From contig NZ_JAVFVU010000045.1 in NCBI RefSeq assembly GCF_030929615.1, positions 1 through 55,340 of the forward strand: a stretch of 55,340 nucleotides of DNA. The letters are read 5' to 3'. This DNA comes from Dyadobacter sp. LHD-138. Its GTDB lineage: Bacteria; Bacteroidota; Bacteroidia; Cytophagales; Spirosomataceae. Of this stretch, positions 17,751 to 27,528 are shown piece by piece; positions within the stretch are counted from its first letter, which is position 1, and each line of letters starts with the position of its first letter. The position numbers were made by a program, and so were the translations under genes. The notes under the pieces were generated by a model. The model saw nothing but the letters and a program-made list of their open reading frames with translations. It did no database searches and had not been told where the DNA came from.

Positions 17751-20700
17751 TCAGAATGTCAGGTTCACCCCCAACTGATAAGTACGTGTTTTAGGATAAA
17801 TTCCCGTCGCGTCCAAACCAAGACTGTTAGGAGCAGAATTCCCAATATTGAAATCCCCTTTTACCTCCAGCTCCGGATCGACCCCTCTGTATTTTGTGAT
17901 GACAAACAAATTGTTCCCTCCCAGATAAATTCTTGCATTGCTAATGTATTTGCTTTCAAAAGTCAGGTTATACCCGATTTGCCAGTTATCCAGTCGGATG
18001 TATGTTCCCTTTTCCAGCCAATAATCTGACAAAGCGTTGGTACTGAAATTTTTAGGAAGTTCAGTAACACTTTGTAACATATTGGTTTCCAGAATAGAGC
18101 CCGGAATGGATAAATTAGAACGCAGGTTATTCAAAATACTGTTACCAAACACGCCCCGCAATTGAAAACTGAAATCAAATTTTTTGTATTTAAAACTGTT
18201 CACCCAGGCACCTGTAAAGTAAGGCTGCGGGTTGTCTTTGAAATTTACACGGGCATCAGCCGGATTGGTTACCGGCGCACCGCCGTCTTTTCCTTCCAGC
18301 AACATTTGCCCCTTCGCATCAAACCCTGCAAAATGCCCCACGTTGTTAAATGAGCCCAGCGGTAAACCCGGTGTAAGAATGGAAGCAAATACGTTGGACA
18401 ACCCTCTGCCACCAAAGGCATTGAAACGGATAATACCGGAATCAAAATCGTTGCTTTTCAGGTTAACGATCTCATTTTTGATGTAAGACCCAACCAAACG
18501 GCTCGTCCAGTTAAAATTATCCTTTTCAATCACAGCGCCGCCAAAAGACAGCTCAATACCCTTGTTGCGCATGGAGCCTACATTGGCCCAAATGAAATTG
18601 GTAAAATATTTAACGCCATCAGCAGGTACAGAGTATTTGTATAACATGTCACTGGTTTTCTTGTTAAAGACATCAACAGATCCCGTGAAACGGCCATTTA
18701 CAAATTGAAAATCCAGCCCTAAATTCACTTGCTGAACCACTTCCCATTTCAGGTTGGGGTTTGTGTTCTGGGTGATTCCATATCCTGGAAGAAAGTTATT
18801 GATCCCTCCGTCATAAAATGATCCCGTCGGGCCGTAAAGTTCGAGAGACTGATAGGCTACCAATCCTTCTGAGTTCCCGGTTTTCCCCCAGCTTGCCCGT
18901 AATTTTAGATAATTAAACGCATCTGATTTCGGGAAAAACGATTCATCGGAAATAGTCCATCCCCCGGCAACGGACGGGAATAAACCCCACTTGTTATTGG
19001 CACCAAATTTGGAACTTCCATCATATCTCAGTGTAGCTGTAAGATTATACTTTTCATTAAAATTCAAGGTACCGCGTCCAAAGAAAGAAGCCAGGGTCGT
19101 TTTGTTCTTGTATGAACTCACGTAATCCGTTCTTGGCAAAATCAACGTACCCGCACCCAGTCCCAGGTTATTATAGCCCAAACCAGTCGCTACGAACTGT
19201 GTGTTATTGGCTCCAAATCCGTCGTTGATAATATTTTGATATGAATAACCGCCCAATAGCGAGAAGTTACTTCCTTTATCTCCGAAACCTCTCATGTAAG
19301 TACCGGTAATTTCCAAAAGCTTGTCATTAATCTGCGCCAGGGTTCTGGAAGCCAACCCGTTATTGATCTGGAATGCTTTCACCGATCTGTCTCTCGAACG
19401 GCTTTCAACTTCCTGATCACGTTTAATCGCCCCATTAACACCTACCGTGAAACCATTGAACAGTTCATACTTTAAGTTGACACCTCCAACCAATGTATTT
19501 TTCTCCCGCTCAAATATTTCGTTTTCCAGCATGGCAACCGGATTGTTCAAATCAAAAGCACCCGGCACTTCGTAAAAGGTACCATTTGCATTTCTTACAG
19601 GCAGGGTTGGCAGAAACAATGTTGCGTTGGCAAGAATCCCGCCATCCGTCAGATCAGAATTCGTGTTGGTATAGGAAAGGCTGTATTGTACATTAAGCCG
19701 GTTATCCATAGCCTTTTGATCCAGGTTGATTCTTCCCGTCATTCGATCAAAACCCGTATTTTTAATAATACCTTCCCGTTTGGTATAGTTGACCGATCCA
19801 CGATAAGAAAAAGTTGGAGATCCACCCGAAATTGATAGGTCATGACTGTTTGTTACTCCTCGTCTTGAAATCTGATCCCACCAGTCGGTATTGTAATTTT
19901 TGCCCTGAGCATCTTTCGGGAAACGTTGTCCATCCAAAAGTGAAGAATCGCCTTTGATACGCCTCACCTCCGAGATATAACCCGGTCCGTCCAGTAATTT
20001 CAGGTTATTGGAAATGACATCCACACCGACATAATTGTTAAAAGTAACAGTTGCCCTTCCGGATTTCCCTCTTTTCGTCGTGATAATAATGACACCATTC
20101 GCCGCACGTGAACCGTAAATGGCCGATGCTGAGGCATCCTTCAGAACATCCATGGATTCAATATCCGTTGGAGAAATCGTCGCAATTGGTACACCAATGA
20201 TACCATCCACCACATACAGCGGATCACTGCCGCCCGCAAGCGAAGTATAACCTCTTAACCTTACCGTTGGACTCGTATTGGGGTCACCATTCGGCTGCGT
20301 AATTGTTAAGCCGGCAACCCTGCCCTGAATAGCTTGTAATGGGTTGGGGTTAACACCTACATTAAAATCTTTCGACGAAACCGAGCTTACCGTCCCTGTA
20401 ACGTCCTTTCTTTTGGCCGTTCCATAACCAACAACGACAACTTCCTCCAGCGCCTTTACATCATCGCTCAAAGTAACATCGATGACAGACTGGTTACCAA
20501 CAACGACTTCTTTGCTTGTAAACCCAATAAAACTAAAAACCAGTGTTGCATTCCTATCGGCAGCAATAGAATAATTACCGTCCATGTCTGAATTAGCTCC
20601 TTTTGTTGTTCCTTTCACGGTAATAGCCACTCCGGGCAGACCGTTGTTTTTCTCATCTATTACCTTTCCGGTAACCGTAACCTCCTGAGCATAGGTATAA

Positions 20701-20837
20701 ACTGAGCCAAAAACGTTGATCAGTAAAAATACCAGTACAGTCAAAGCATGTGTTTTTCGAAATTTGCAACACCTGGGGAGTGCTATGGCAGCAAATCGAC
20801 CAGACATAAGTCGGTCCTGATAGGAAAATTTCATCAT
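17751..20837 (-). CDS. SusC/RagA family TonB-linked outer membrane transporter
   Basis: The 1028-residue SusC-type transporter works with the SusD protein encoded next. After an unusually long N-terminal stretch (about 50 residues before the predicted cleavage after TYAQ) comes a carboxypeptidase-like domain (VTGKVIDEKNNGLPGVAITVKG). The SusC signature LEEVVVVGYGTAKRKDVTG follows, then the plug (AIQGRVAGLTI, VRLRGYTSL, PLYVVDGII, DIESMDVLKDASASAIYGSR) and the barrel, ending in a Phe. The long N-terminus could mean that a later ATG (MSGRF) is used. No hydrolase, lyase, regulator or sigma/anti-sigma pair lies in the locus, so the substrate cannot be inferred. Confidence 0.95.
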   Translation of the reverse strand: MMKFSYQDRLMSGRFAAIALPRCCKFRKTHALTVLVFLLINVFGSVYTYAQEVTVTGKVIDEKNNGLPGVAITVKGTTKGANSDMDGNYSIAADRNATLVFSFIGFTSKEVVVGNQSVIDVTLSDDVKALEEVVVVGYGTAKRKDVTGTVSSVSSKDFNVGVNPNPLQAIQGRVAGLTITQPNGDPNTSPTVRLRGYTSLAGGSDPLYVVDGIIGVPIATISPTDIESMDVLKDASASAIYGSRAANGVIIITTKRGKSGRATVTFNNYVGVDVISNNLKLLDGPGYISEVRRIKGDSSLLDGQRFPKDAQGKNYNTDWWDQISRRGVTNSHDLSISGGSPTFSYRGSVNYTKREGIIKNTGFDRMTGRINLDQKAMDNRLNVQYSLSYTNTNSDLTDGGILANATLFLPTLPVRNANGTFYEVPGAFDLNNPVAMLENEIFEREKNTLVGGVNLKYELFNGFTVGVNGAIKRDQEVESRSRDRSVKAFQINNGLASRTLAQINDKLLEITGTYMRGFGDKGSNFSLLGGYSYQNIINDGFGANNTQFVATGLGYNNLGLGAGTLILPRTDYVSSYKNKTTLASFFGRGTLNFNEKYNLTATLRYDGSSKFGANNKWGLFPSVAGGWTISDESFFPKSDAFNYLKLRASWGKTGNSEGLVAYQSLELYGPTGSFYDGGINNFLPGYGITQNTNPNLKWEVVQQVNLGLDFQFVNGRFTGSVDVFNKKTSDMLYKYSVPADGVKYFTNFIWANVGSMRNKGIELSFGGAVIEKDNFNWTSRLVGSYIKNEIVNLKSNDFDSGIIRFNAFGGRGLSNVFASILTPGLPLGSFNNVGHFAGFDAKGQMLLEGKDGGAPVTNPADARVNFKDNPQPYFTGAWVNSFKYKKFDFSFQLRGVFGNSILNNLRSNLSIPGSILETNMLQSVTELPKNFSTNALSDYWLEKGTYIRLDNWQIGYNLTFESKYISNARIYLGGNNLFVITKYRGVDPELEVKGDFNIGNSAPNSLGLDATGIYPKTRTYQLGVNLTF

Positions 20838-21288
20838 AAGTTAGGTTAATTAGTTGTTCAAGCTTTTCTCTATACGTTATCATCAACAATTCTTACAAAA
20901 CAATTCACACAAGTCCAGAACATAACTTACAAGAATAATTTTAGAACAAATTGTAATTTCAGACAAATACTTATCTAAATTACTATAAATAGTTAAAATA
21001 TCACAAACATTAGTTACAAAAGAATTATTAAATATTTATAAGAAAAGATTGGTTCCATTACGTTTATTCACCAAAGGGCACTTTTCGTGATATTTTGCCG
21101 TAATGATTAGCAACGGAGATTTTTTATGCTGTTTCGAGAAACTGTGATTAGAATTATCATAAAAGGACTGTTTAATACTATTTCGGAGAAAGACTGGCTT
21201 TCCCGCCAACCTTTCTATAAAAATTTCATGATTTGATCAGCGGTTGTGCGTAACTTTGGGGCAGTTTCGTTTCTGTACATTTTTGTTT
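20838..21288. other. Divergent intergenic region, susC / FAD dehydrogenase
   Basis: About 450 bp without a gene, strongly AT-rich next to susC (20880-21060). I found no perfect TAnnTTTG box on the susC side, so the susC promoter remains unplaced. On the plus-strand side a perfect TAACTTTG lies at 21251-21258. No hairpin or conserved RNA element was recognised. Confidence 0.5.
21251..21258 (+). promoter_or_regulatory. Predicted -7 box for the FAD/Fe-S dehydrogenase
   Basis: TAACTTTG matches TAnnTTTG and lies about 30 bp upstream of the ATG at 21289. A TTTG at 21232-21235 could be the -33 element but is only 15 bp away, shorter than usual. The box supports the ATG start, because an alternative upstream TTG (21244) would lie before the transcription start. 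Confidence 0.5.
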
Positions 21289-24258
21289 ATGACACCGCAG
21301 TCCTCCGTTTCGAATACCGATTTACAACAATTAGCCAGTCAGCTTACCGGTGATTTTTATGATGACAATACCATGCGTACTTTGTATGCAACGGATGCAT
21401 CAGCCTACCGTGAAATGCCTTTGGCCGTAGCCATTCCCAAAACACTGGAAGATATCAAAAAGCTGATCGCCTTCGCGACAAGCAAAAAGGTATCGCTGAT
21501 TCCACGTACTGCCGGCACTTCGCTGGCCGGACAGGTTGTAGGAAGCGGCATTATTGTGGATACGTCGAAACATTTTACGAAAATCCTGGAAATCAATGCA
21601 GCGGAAAGATATGTGCGCGTAGAGCCGGGTGTGATTCGTGATGAGCTCAATATGGCGCTTAAACCGTACGGGTTATATTTCGGACCAGAAACTTCAACCG
21701 CCAACCGCGCCATGATCGGCGGGATGGTGGGAAATAATTCCTGCGGCTCCAACTCGGTCGTTTATGGAAGTACCAGGGAACATTTGCTGGAAGTCAAGGC
21801 GATTCTGGCCGATGGCAGTGATGTAACTTTTGGAACAGAAACGTTGGCAACATTCAGGAGCAAACTCCCGGATACTGCTGATTCTCTTGCGGATAAAATC
21901 TACGCGAAAACCTTCGAAATACTATCCAATCCCGTCAACCAGACCGAGATCAGAAAGGAATTCCCAAAACGCAGCGTAGAAAGAAGGAATACGGGTTATG
22001 CCCTGGATATGCTTTTGGAAACCGAGCCCTTCACCCCGGTTCCGGATGAAGGCCAGGAAGTTATTCCTTTCAACATGTGCAAGCTTATTGCCGGTTCGGA
22101 GGGAACGCTTTGCTTTTTGACCGAAATTAAACTGAATATCATCCCGCTTCCACCGACGACGCAAGGCCTTTTGTGCGCCCATTTTACGTCGATCGATGAA
22201 GCGTTGCGGGCTACCATTTTAGCCCTTAAATATAAACCACAGGCCGTAGAATTAATTGACAACTACGTACTTGAGTGCGCCGCAACAAATAAAGAGCAAA
22301 AAGCAAACGCATTTTTTGTTCAGAATACCGCATCGGGAGAATACCCGGCGATTCTGGTTGTCGATCTTTCCAGAGAAACCAAAGCGGAGGTGGAAGCGCT
22401 TGCGCGGGCACTCGAAGCCGATTTCATACAGGCTGGCATGGGTTATCATTACCCATTGCTTTTTGGTGACGATACAAAAAAAATATGGACTTTACGGAAA
22501 GCAGGACTAGGGTTATTAAGTAATCTTCCGGGTGATGAAAAGGCTGTGGCCGTGATTGAGGACACGGCGGTCGATGTTTATGACCAGCCTCAATACATCA
22601 TCGAGTTTAACGATATCCTGAAAAAACACGGCATGTCTGCGGTGCATTATGCACACGCCGGTTCGGGCGAGCTACACCTGCGTCCGATCATCAATCTTAA
22701 AACCAAGGAAGGGCACCAGCAATTCAGGACCATTGCTGAGGAAATTGCAACGCTGGTAAAAAAATTCCAGGGATCACTTTCCGGTGAACATGGCGACGGG
22801 CGTTTGCGTGGTGAATTCATCCCGCAAATGGTGGGTCAGCATAACTATGAGCTGTTCAAAGACCTAAAACGTACCTGGGATCCTTACAACATCCTGAATC
22901 CAGGCAAGATCGTCGATACGCCTCCAATGGATACCTTCCTGCGTTACGAGGCCGATCACGTGACACCGGAATTTAAAACCTATTTCCGCTATCAGGACCA
23001 GACTGTTTTGCAGCACGCGGAACAATGTAACGGATCCGGTGACTGCCGGAAAACGGAAATGAGCGGTGGAACGATGTGCCCGAGTTTCATGGCGACAAGA
23101 AATGAAAAGGACACCACCCGAGCCAGGGCCAATATCCTGCGTGAAATGCTGACACATTCGCCTAAGGAAAACCGGTTTGACAACAAGGAAATCAAAGAGG
23201 TTTATGACCTGTGCCTTGCCTGCAAAGGGTGTAAAGGTGAATGTCCATCTAATGTGGATGTAGCCAAACTGAAAATGGAATTTTTGCAGCATTACCATGA
23301 TGAACACGGTGTTCCGCTTCGTTCCTGGCTGGTAGGTAATTTCTCCAAACTGACAGGCTTGGCAAGTTATGTTCCATGGGCTTACAATATGGTTTTCAAA
23401 AATGCTCCGTTGCGTAAAATTGCAAACAACATTGTAGGTTTCCACCCGGAACGTACGATGCCGCTTTTGCATGACACAACTTTGGAAGCATGGTATAAAA
23501 AACGCAAAAAACAGTCTGTCACTTCGGATAAGAAAGTATATCTTTTCTGTGACGAGTTTACCAACTACAACGATGTGGAAATTGGTAAAAAAGCAATTCA
23601 GGTTCTTGAAAAGCTGGGCTATGAAGTGATCATTCCAAAACACGGACCATCAGGACGTCCGCAGCTTTCAAAAGGTTTGTTAAAAGATGCCAAAAAGATT
23701 GCCGAGGAAAATATCCGGTTACTGAAAGATGTGATTACGCATGAAAGACCGCTGGTAGGTCTGGAACCATCCGCAATTCTGACTTTCCGCGATGAATATC
23801 CTGATCTGGTTGGTGATGATCTTTTGGAGGACGCAAAAAAACTTGCATTAAACGCCTTGCAGTTTGACGAGTTTATCGCCCGTGAAATTGAACTTAAAAG
23901 GATTTCCAAAAACTCGTTCAGCAAGGAAAAACGTCTGATCAAATTACACGGCCATTGCCAGCAGAAAGCAATTTCAAGTATGATTCCTACGAAAAAAATG
24001 CTTTCACTGCCTGAAAACTATACCGTTCAGCTTATTCCGTCGGGATGCTGCGGTATGGCCGGGTCATTCGGCTATGAAAAAGAGCATTACGATATTTCCA
24101 TGCAAATTGGCGAGCTCGTGCTCTTCCCAACCGTACGTAAACAAGCCGATGATGTGATCATCGCCGCGCCGGGAACAAGCTGCCGCCATCAGATCCATGA
24201 TGGAACAGGACGTAAAGCCCTGCATCCGGCTGAAATATTATTTGAAGCATTGGTATAA
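21289..24258 (+). CDS. FAD- and Fe-S-containing 2-hydroxyacid dehydrogenase (YdiJ/GlcD-like fusion)
   Basis: The 989-residue flavo-iron-sulfur dehydrogenase joins parts that are separate subunits in glycolate oxidase. The N-terminal FAD-binding (VAO-type) domain has PRTAGTSLAGQVVGSG and GMVGNNSCGSNSVVYGSTREH. The FAD-linked oxidase C domain has HYAHAGSGELHLRP and SGEHGDGRLRGEF. A 4Fe-4S ferredoxin-like part has CNGSGDC...MCPSF and CLACKGCKGECPSNVDV. The C-terminal CCG region has GHCQQKA and GCCGMAGSFGYE, while the first CCG repeat has PSGRPQLSKGLL without the double Cys. Size and order match the E. coli YdiJ type; D-lactate, D-2-hydroxyglutarate or glycolate are candidate substrates. The ATG at 21289 is preferred over an upstream TTG that precedes the -7 box. 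Its stop is one base from that of the convergent MFS gene. Confidence 0.9.
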   Translation: MTPQSSVSNTDLQQLASQLTGDFYDDNTMRTLYATDASAYREMPLAVAIPKTLEDIKKLIAFATSKKVSLIPRTAGTSLAGQVVGSGIIVDTSKHFTKILEINAAERYVRVEPGVIRDELNMALKPYGLYFGPETSTANRAMIGGMVGNNSCGSNSVVYGSTREHLLEVKAILADGSDVTFGTETLATFRSKLPDTADSLADKIYAKTFEILSNPVNQTEIRKEFPKRSVERRNTGYALDMLLETEPFTPVPDEGQEVIPFNMCKLIAGSEGTLCFLTEIKLNIIPLPPTTQGLLCAHFTSIDEALRATILALKYKPQAVELIDNYVLECAATNKEQKANAFFVQNTASGEYPAILVVDLSRETKAEVEALARALEADFIQAGMGYHYPLLFGDDTKKIWTLRKAGLGLLSNLPGDEKAVAVIEDTAVDVYDQPQYIIEFNDILKKHGMSAVHYAHAGSGELHLRPIINLKTKEGHQQFRTIAEEIATLVKKFQGSLSGEHGDGRLRGEFIPQMVGQHNYELFKDLKRTWDPYNILNPGKIVDTPPMDTFLRYEADHVTPEFKTYFRYQDQTVLQHAEQCNGSGDCRKTEMSGGTMCPSFMATRNEKDTTRARANILREMLTHSPKENRFDNKEIKEVYDLCLACKGCKGECPSNVDVAKLKMEFLQHYHDEHGVPLRSWLVGNFSKLTGLASYVPWAYNMVFKNAPLRKIANNIVGFHPERTMPLLHDTTLEAWYKKRKKQSVTSDKKVYLFCDEFTNYNDVEIGKKAIQVLEKLGYEVIIPKHGPSGRPQLSKGLLKDAKKIAEENIRLLKDVITHERPLVGLEPSAILTFRDEYPDLVGDDLLEDAKKLALNALQFDEFIAREIELKRISKNSFSKEKRLIKLHGHCQQKAISSMIPTKKMLSLPENYTVQLIPSGCCGMAGSFGYEKEHYDISMQIGELVLFPTVRKQADDVIIAAPGTSCRHQIHDGTGRKALHPAEILFEALV

Positions 24259-24259
24259 A

Positions 24260-25507
24260 TTATTCTTCCTCGTAATCCAGTTCCTTGCCATAGGTTTCTT
24301 CCATTTTCCACAAGGAAAGTAAAGCCAGCAAAAAGCAAACGGCTCCAACCACTGCGCCGGCCTGAAGAACACCCCAATCCGGTTTAAGGAACTGGAATAC
24401 AGGTAACGTCAATAACACGGTCGCCCGGACATTATTGGCTACCGAAGTCGTTACAGTCGCGCGGAGATTCGTACCAAACTGTTCGGCCGTGGTGGTCAGG
24501 AACATCGCAATGTATCCGATTGAAAAACCCAGCCAGCCATAGCAGATATACAATGTAGTGGCTGAGTTAATACCGCCATAGAGCAGCGCTAAAACCCCTG
24601 CAAACGTCATCAGCAGCATCAACAGAATAGCTTTTTTTCTCGATTGCAGCCATTGACTTAACACGCCACTGAAAAAATCGCCGGTTACTACCCCTATATA
24701 CGTGTAAAGCACGCAGGTTCCAGCCTGAATATCCCCGGGAACGCCTAAGGCTTTGGCGAACTCATTGCCAAAGGTTGCATAAATTCCGATGACCAGATAC
24801 GTAGGCAAAGCAATGCCCATGCAGCGCATATACCGGATTAAACGCTCCCGTTTCGTAAAAATGGTCCACCAGTGCACGGTTTTAGACGTGACTTTATTAA
24901 TACTTTTTTCAAACAAAAAGGATTCCAGTACGTTAACCCGTAACGCCAGAAGAATTAATCCCATGCCTCCGCCGATGAAATAGGCCATCCGCCAGTCCGT
25001 CAGTTTTACGGCAAAAAAAGCAGCAATAGCCCCCGCCAGCCCTACGCTCGCGACCACCGACGCACCATAACCGCGAAGTTCTTTTGGAAGGATTTCGGCA
25101 ATCAACGTGATACCTGCTCCCAGTTCACCTGCCAATCCCAGGCCCGCGACGAAGCGCAGCAGCGAGTACAAGGCCACATCATTGGTAAAACCGCATACGA
25201 TATTGGCAAGAGAATAAGTCAGGATGGAGCCAAAAAGTACCGAACGCCGCCCCATTTTATCTCCCCAGATCCCCCAGAAAAAACCACCGATCAGCAGACC
25301 TGCCTGCTGCCAGTTATAAATTTTCGCCCCGATAACCGAAATCTCAGCTTCCGACAAACCCAGATCTTTCAGACTGGGCACTCGTACAATATTAAAAAGA
25401 AGCAGATCATACACATCCACAAAATAGCCCAGAGAGGCTACAACAACGGGAAGTGAAAGAACGGTACGCCAGGCGGGAACATGGGCAGTAGCAGAAATAG
25501 AGGCCAT
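24260..25507 (-). CDS. MFS transporter, metabolite:proton symporter type
   Basis: The 415-residue inner-membrane carrier has about 12 hydrophobic segments. The first loop holds the MFS motif A (GIWGDKMGRRSVLFGS), and LGLAGELGAGITLIAEILP with the following ELRGYGAS resembles the sialate/shikimate/organic-acid symporter branch. The C-terminus is acidic (KELDYEEE). It is convergent with the hydroxyacid dehydrogenase gene, with a single base between the stops, so a carboxylate such as lactate is a reasonable but unproven substrate. A sugar, perhaps rhamnose from the nearby catabolic genes, is the alternative. Confidence 0.85.
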   Translation of the reverse strand: MASISATAHVPAWRTVLSLPVVVASLGYFVDVYDLLLFNIVRVPSLKDLGLSEAEISVIGAKIYNWQQAGLLIGGFFWGIWGDKMGRRSVLFGSILTYSLANIVCGFTNDVALYSLLRFVAGLGLAGELGAGITLIAEILPKELRGYGASVVASVGLAGAIAAFFAVKLTDWRMAYFIGGGMGLILLALRVNVLESFLFEKSINKVTSKTVHWWTIFTKRERLIRYMRCMGIALPTYLVIGIYATFGNEFAKALGVPGDIQAGTCVLYTYIGVVTGDFFSGVLSQWLQSRKKAILLMLLMTFAGVLALLYGGINSATTLYICYGWLGFSIGYIAMFLTTTAEQFGTNLRATVTTSVANNVRATVLLTLPVFQFLKPDWGVLQAGAVVGAVCFLLALLSLWKMEETYGKELDYEEE

Positions 25508-25554
25508 ATTTAGTGAAAGGTCATAACGAAAAGTAAGTAATTTATCCTGTAAAA

Positions 25555-25962
25555 TTAATCATCAATCGGTTTCCTTCGCATGGATTTCACCTGCGATTTC
25601 TTTTGTTTTCCAGCTAATCGGTCCAGTTTGGAGGCCAGCGTCGGCCGCGTTGGTCTACGTTTCTTCTGGACAAAAAATGCCTGCTGTATCAGCTTATTGA
25701 ATTTCTCGACTACCTTATCCTTATTGGCCAGCTGTGATCGTTCCGTCTGATGGTAGATCACCAGTACATTTTCATTGGTCAGTTTTGTACTCAGCTTGTT
25801 TATCAGCGTCTGCTTCTCTTCTTCGGTCAATAAAGCGGAATTTGCGATATCGAAACGGAGCTCTACTTTCGTCTCCACTTTATTAACATTTTGCCCTCCG
25901 CTCCCACCGCTTCTGGCAGTTTGAAAAACGATTTCAGCGTGTAACTTCTCAGGGTTTATCAT
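25555..25962 (-). CDS. arfB: Alternative ribosome-rescue factor / peptidyl-tRNA hydrolase ArfB (YaeJ)
   Basis: The 135-residue protein of the release-factor-like hydrolase family frees ribosomes stalled on truncated mRNA. The catalytic GGQ lies at residues 22-24 within RSGGSGGQNVNKVETKVEL, and the basic C-terminal tail (KKRRPTRPTLASKLDRLAGK to KSMRRKP) is the part that enters the empty mRNA channel in the E. coli homologue. Length is close to the E. coli protein (140). There is no codon-recognition domain, which excludes a normal RF1/RF2. It lies 47 bp upstream of the MFS gene on the same strand. Confidence 0.95.
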   Translation of the reverse strand: MINPEKLHAEIVFQTARSGGSGGQNVNKVETKVELRFDIANSALLTEEEKQTLINKLSTKLTNENVLVIYHQTERSQLANKDKVVEKFNKLIQQAFFVQKKRRPTRPTLASKLDRLAGKQKKSQVKSMRRKPIDD

Positions 25963-26264
25963 GGTTTGACTTCAAATATTGTTAACGTGTGTTAAGATGT
26001 ATACGAATCATACTGGTTTTTTCGCTTTCAGGATGAATAAATTTTCTCAAATTTTTGTCTCAAACTTTAAAAGTTAATTCACAACAAATTGTATACAAAC
26101 ACATTAACGAAAAACATTGGATTTATTAAAAATCAAAATTACGTTTTTCAATGCAAAACATTCATGATCTCACCATATTTGGAAGGAAAACAAGCGTTAA
26201 ACCCGGTTATTATTTTCAGGTCAAACCATCGATTTTAATTCAGAAACAACTAATTCTTACGGCC
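25963..26264. other. Divergent intergenic region, arfB / YXWGXW protein
   Basis: About 300 bp of AT-rich DNA between divergent genes. It contains a perfect 10-bp palindrome TTGTATACAA (26089-26098) and no perfect TAnnTTTG box on either strand. The reading frame of the next gene is open through the last part of the region (from 26151), but the signal peptide argues that this is untranslated leader. Confidence 0.4.
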
Positions 26265-27515
26265 ATGTACAGCATGCATAAATTTCGGATTCTCGCCTTG
26301 TCAATTTTGCTTCTTGGAGGTATTTCGATTCAGGAAAAGGTAAAAGCTCAGCCGGGAGTTTCCATTTCTTTCCAAACATTTTACAACGAATTGTCTCCTT
26401 ACGGACGGTGGATCAATACGCCTCAATATGGTTCGGTATGGACTCCTTATGCGGACCGCGATTTTCAACCCTATTCGACCAACGGATATTGGGAAGTGAC
26501 AGAATATGGTAATACCTGGGTTTCGGATTACGACTGGGGTTGGGCACCTTTCCACTACGGCCGCTGGTCTTACGACGATTACAATGGCTGGTTCTGGATT
26601 CCTGGTTACGAATGGGGACCTGCCTGGGTGAACTGGCGCTCCGGTGGCGGATATTACGGATGGGCTCCGCTGGGTCCTGGTGTAAATATCAACGTATCCA
26701 TTAATATCCCTTCGTTCTGGTGGGTTTTCCTACCGCAGCAATACATTTCGACACGGAATTGGCACAGTTACTGCGCGCCAAGAGGTAGATATAACAACAT
26801 TTACAACCGCACCACGATCATCAACAATTATTATCGCAACGACAACCGTACCTATGTGTATGGCCCGAGACGTGATGAAATTGAAAGAGTGACCAGACGT
26901 TCCGTTGTCGTTCGTGATATCGACCGCAACCGCAGAGGCGCCGTGGTGATCGACCATTCGTCTGGCAGAGAACATTCCTATGATGCTCCCGGCAGTAGTA
27001 GAAATGGCTATGATCGCCGTACACCCGTTGAAAACAATTCCAGAAACAGAACGTATGATTACCGCTCAAACGAACGCCCATCCGTAGACAGAAACAACCG
27101 TGTTCCTGACGTGAGAAATGATCGTAACGACCGATCAAATCAGCCTTATCGTTCCAACGAGCGTACTGCACCCGACAGATGGAACTCCTCACCGGACAGA
27201 GGTTCACAGGATTTCAACCGTTCAAGAAATCAGGAAGCACCCGGTAATAATGATAACCGCGGAAACCGTAGCTACGAGCAAGCCCGTCCGACGCCAAGCC
27301 CTGAGCAAAATCGTTCCCGTTCCAGCGAACCTTCTTATGACCGTGGCCGTTCCCGCGACAATGGGAATCAAGGTCAGGAGCGGTCGAACAACGGACCATC
27401 GATCCGCTCCAATTCCTCTGAAAGAAATTCCGGCGAATCCAGAGGTGGCGGAAGATCTTATGAAAACGCCGGAGGTGGTGAAAGATCAGAACGCGGCGGT
27501 CGTTCTCCAAGATAA
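26265..27515 (+). CDS. YXWGXW-repeat (DUF6600-like) envelope protein with R/N/S-rich tail
   Basis: The function is unknown. I place the start at the ATG at 26265 (MYSMHKFRILALSI), or 9 bases later, because it gives a proper signal peptide ending near KVKAQ; the upstream open frame would bury that signal. The mature N-terminal half is very rich in Trp/Tyr and Gly with repeated Y/W-x-W-G-x-W units (GRWINTPQYGSVWTPYAD, WVSDYDWGWAPFHYGRW, WIPGYEWGPAWVNW, YYGWAPLGPG). From about residue 190 to the end the chain is low-complexity and probably disordered, rich in Arg, Asn, Ser and Asp and overall basic. It is a single gene ending at a hairpin. Confidence 0.8.
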   Translation: MYSMHKFRILALSILLLGGISIQEKVKAQPGVSISFQTFYNELSPYGRWINTPQYGSVWTPYADRDFQPYSTNGYWEVTEYGNTWVSDYDWGWAPFHYGRWSYDDYNGWFWIPGYEWGPAWVNWRSGGGYYGWAPLGPGVNINVSINIPSFWWVFLPQQYISTRNWHSYCAPRGRYNNIYNRTTIINNYYRNDNRTYVYGPRRDEIERVTRRSVVVRDIDRNRRGAVVIDHSSGREHSYDAPGSSRNGYDRRTPVENNSRNRTYDYRSNERPSVDRNNRVPDVRNDRNDRSNQPYRSNERTAPDRWNSSPDRGSQDFNRSRNQEAPGNNDNRGNRSYEQARPTPSPEQNRSRSSEPSYDRGRSRDNGNQGQERSNNGPSIRSNSSERNSGESRGGGRSYENAGGGERSERGGRSPR

Positions 27516-27528
27516 TTTTCGGCTTAAA

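Noticed and set aside
22864..23643. Long antisense open frame (259 codons) inside the FAD/Fe-S dehydrogenase gene
   Set aside because: It lies fully opposite conserved Fe-S and linker coding sequence, has no recognisable domain or signal, and is explained by codon bias of the true gene.
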